DNA of 64,000 bases from Tenacibaculum adriaticum (lineage in GTDB: Bacteria; Bacteroidota; Bacteroidia; Flavobacteriales; Flavobacteriaceae). Each line of letters opens with the position of its first letter. Positions within the stretch are counted from its first letter, which is position 1. Made by a program: the position numbers and the translations under genes. A model generated the notes under the pieces. It made no database searches and had not been told where the DNA came from. It worked only from the letters and a program-made list of their open reading frames with translations. The DNA lies in assembly GCF_008124875.1 (NCBI RefSeq), contig NZ_VNIA01000002.1, positions 620,001 to 684,000 of the forward strand, written 5' to 3'. This document shows, one piece after another, positions 62,287 through 64,000 of this stretch.

Positions 62287-64000
62287 TTATTTTTTTATGA
62301 ATTTTTTCACTGTATTCTTACCATTTTTTTCGAAAACAATTACGTAAATACCAGATTTTAAATCCGAAACATTAAGAGTATTTCTATTCATTTTACGATT
62401 AGCGACTAAAATTCCCGTTGAATTGAAGATACTTATCTGAGTCCCTTCTATCTCCGAACTAAAATTTAAAGTACTTTCTGCCGGATTTGGATACATAGTT
62501 ATTAATTCAATTGAATGGTCTTGAATTGTACTTGACGCGACATCTATAGTTGAAACAGCGGCACCTATTTTTGTTATTCGTATCCAATTAATATTAACTC
62601 CTGTATTTTGAATATATATACCAAAATTATAAGTTCCAGCATTTATATTCACCGTTTGAGATACGGTTTGCCAATTTTGCCAGCCACTTGTATTAGGAAT
62701 AGCTACATTACCTAAGACGATAGTTCCTCCATTTAAATCGGACGAAATAACAGCCCCATCTACTTCACTTGCTACTCGATATTCTATTAAATAAGATCCA
62801 GAGGTAGAAAAATTAATATCGTTATATGCCATCCAGTCTCCTGTATCTGCATACGCTACATTCAATCCTCCATCTATATCTGTAGTAGTTTCAGTTTCTA
62901 TTCCACTCATAGATGAATAATCTTCTGCTTGAATTAATGTAGATATTTGCGAACTAGTTGCTGGTAACAATTTCCATTGCCCACAAGTTTGATTGTTATT
63001 ATCCCATTGCTGTATATTAGCTCCATTAGCTGTACTAGCGTTTGTTACCTCAACAATTTTACCGCTATGTTTAGCGATCAATTTGTAATAACCATCTCCT
63101 GTTGATACTGCTATAAATTGCTGGTTAGTTGTTCCATTGTATGGATATTGCTCTAAATTAGCTCCATTAGCTTTATTGAAATTATTAATATCTAATGACT
63201 GTCCACTATGATTCGCAATAATTTTATACAAACCATCTCCTAAATGGGTAAATGTATATTTTTGATTTGCTCCACTATTAGGAGTACCTTGTGCTATGTT
63301 TGTACCATTATTTTGGCTTGCACCCCATACATCCATATTTAAGCCGCTATTACGGTTTTGCAGATAATAGGTCCCTGTTACATTTGGATCTCCATTAGCT
63401 AAAACACGAACAGAAGAAACTTTGTCATTCCAAGTAGTATCAAAACAACTTAAGTCGCCACCAAGCACTACAGAACCTCCAGTAAAATTATCATCTTGAT
63501 ATAAGATAACTTTATAACCTTCTATAATTCTAATTGAAGAAATATCATCATTTAAAACTCCTAATGAATTTAATCTTGCTAAATTATAATCTCCTATTTC
63601 TAATCCTCCTGAAAATCCTGTATAATTACAATCTTTATAAACTGTAACTAAACCTGTTGATGAATTTATGTTTCCTCCTGGAGGAATTGTACCTGTAACA
63701 GAGTAGCTTCCTATAGAACCGTAAGCAGAATAACCACCGTAACCGGCATTTCCTGCTCCAGTTCCATCTACACCAATAAAATATTTACCAGCTGTAAGAT
63801 TAACATTCATAGATGCATTTAAAGCAAATGGATCTGAATTCCAATAGGTACCAATTTCTATACCCGAAGCATTATACAATCTAATTAAAAGATGAAGGTT
63901 ACCATCTCTTCCAACAGTATTTGCATTAATACTTACATTTCCTCCTCCAGTAGTAAAAGTAAAAAAGTCATAATCTGCTTCGCTAGAAATCACACCGTTT
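62287..64000 (-). CDS. T9SS-secreted lectin-rich protein (partial, N-terminus outside window)
   Basis: At least 571 codons run off the right edge, so the start is missing. Domains in order: pre-peptidase-type beta-sandwich (SEADYDFFTFTTGGG ... GKYFIGVDGTG), beta/gamma-crystallin (VTVYKDCNYTGFSGGLEIGD ... YQDDNFTGG), ricin-type trefoil (YLQNRNSGLNMDVWG with repeated Q-W/Q-x-W), a CBM6-like domain (IQAEDYSSMSGIETE ... DTGDWMAYNDI) and a T9SS sorting tail (MYPNPAESTLNFSS ... KKFIKK). The missing front part probably holds the catalytic domain, either a protease or a glycoside hydrolase. It lies upstream of the GH16 gene on the same strand. Confidence 0.85.
   Translation of the reverse strand, partial: NGVISSEADYDFFTFTTGGGNVSINANTVGRDGNLHLLIRLYNASGIEIGTYWNSDPFALNASMNVNLTAGKYFIGVDGTGAGNAGYGGYSAYGSIGSYSVTGTIPPGGNINSSTGLVTVYKDCNYTGFSGGLEIGDYNLARLNSLGVLNDDISSIRIIEGYKVILYQDDNFTGGSVVLGGDLSCFDTTWNDKVSSVRVLANGDPNVTGTYYLQNRNSGLNMDVWGASQNNGTNIAQGTPNSGANQKYTFTHLGDGLYKIIANHSGQSLDINNFNKANGANLEQYPYNGTTNQQFIAVSTGDGYYKLIAKHSGKIVEVTNASTANGANIQQWDNNNQTCGQWKLLPATSSQISTLIQAEDYSSMSGIETETTTDIDGGLNVAYADTGDWMAYNDINFSTSGSYLIEYRVASEVDGAVISSDLNGGTIVLGNVAIPNTSGWQNWQTVSQTVNINAGTYNFGIYIQNTGVNINWIRITKIGAAVSTIDVASSTIQDHSIELITMYPNPAESTLNFSSEIEGTQISIFNSTGILVANRKMNRNTLNVSDLKSGIYVIVFEKNGKNTVKKFIKK

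Overview
The window comes from a low-GC member of the Bacteroidota, most likely a marine Flavobacteriaceae (Tenacibaculum/Polaribacter-like; the genus is a guess). The signs are SusC/SusD pairs, type IX secretion C-terminal domains, -7 promoter boxes of the TAnnTTTG type, MiaE, DUF4870 and DUF5777 proteins, and a GH16 beta-glucanase.

Layout. (1) 1-8973 is core chromosome: a divergent thioester alpha-2-macroglobulin lipoprotein (its C-terminus lies beyond base 1), miaE, a DUF4268 protein, a CAP-domain lipoprotein, a DUF4870 membrane protein and mnmE. (2) 8974-41312 is a 32-kb genomic island inserted exactly at the 3' end of mnmE, the site also used by Salmonella genomic island 1. It is bounded by a 16-bp direct repeat with one mismatch. 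From left to right it holds an excisionase-like gene preceded by five 10-bp-phased iterons, a tyrosine integrase, a replication/primase module (two small HTH proteins, a BT4734-like primase, a PriCT/DUF3987 ATPase), a defence block (XRE regulator, type IIG restriction-modification enzyme, prokaryotic Argonaute with a degenerate PIWI active site), an 18-kb heavy-metal block (TonB receptor, Fur-type regulator, MerTP, Zn/Cd ATPase, CusA-TolC-CusB, Cu ATPase, CDF transporter, HMA lipoprotein), about 1 kb of hairpin-rich non-coding DNA, and DUF6943 and DUF6266 genes. No conjugation genes are visible, so it looks like a mobilizable or passively moving island. (3) 41313-46475 is a second segment ending in a third copy of the attachment core. 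It encodes a membrane LytTR sensor-regulator and a lipoprotein/cytochrome/OB-fold/YceI/DUF5777 operon. It has no integrase and may be the remnant of an older tandem insertion. (4) 46493-59069 is a phosphate-scavenging locus: SusC/SusD, two metallophosphoesterases, an alkaline phosphatase, a phosphodiesterase-alkaline phosphatase fusion and a LacI-type regulator. (5) 59385-64000 holds two T9SS-secreted proteins, a GH16 enzyme and a lectin-rich protein cut by the window edge.

The most unusual points are: the type IIG R-M enzyme next to a catalytically dead Argonaute on a metal-resistance island; REP-like palindromes that sit in frame inside two island genes; three copies of the att core at mnmE; a candidate operator shared by two metal-block promoters; two interleaved 15-bp inverted repeats (possible RNA pseudoknot) at 43611-43741; and the hairpin-dense non-coding stretch at 38850-39817.

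All calls rest on reading the sequence by eye. No database search or folding program was run.
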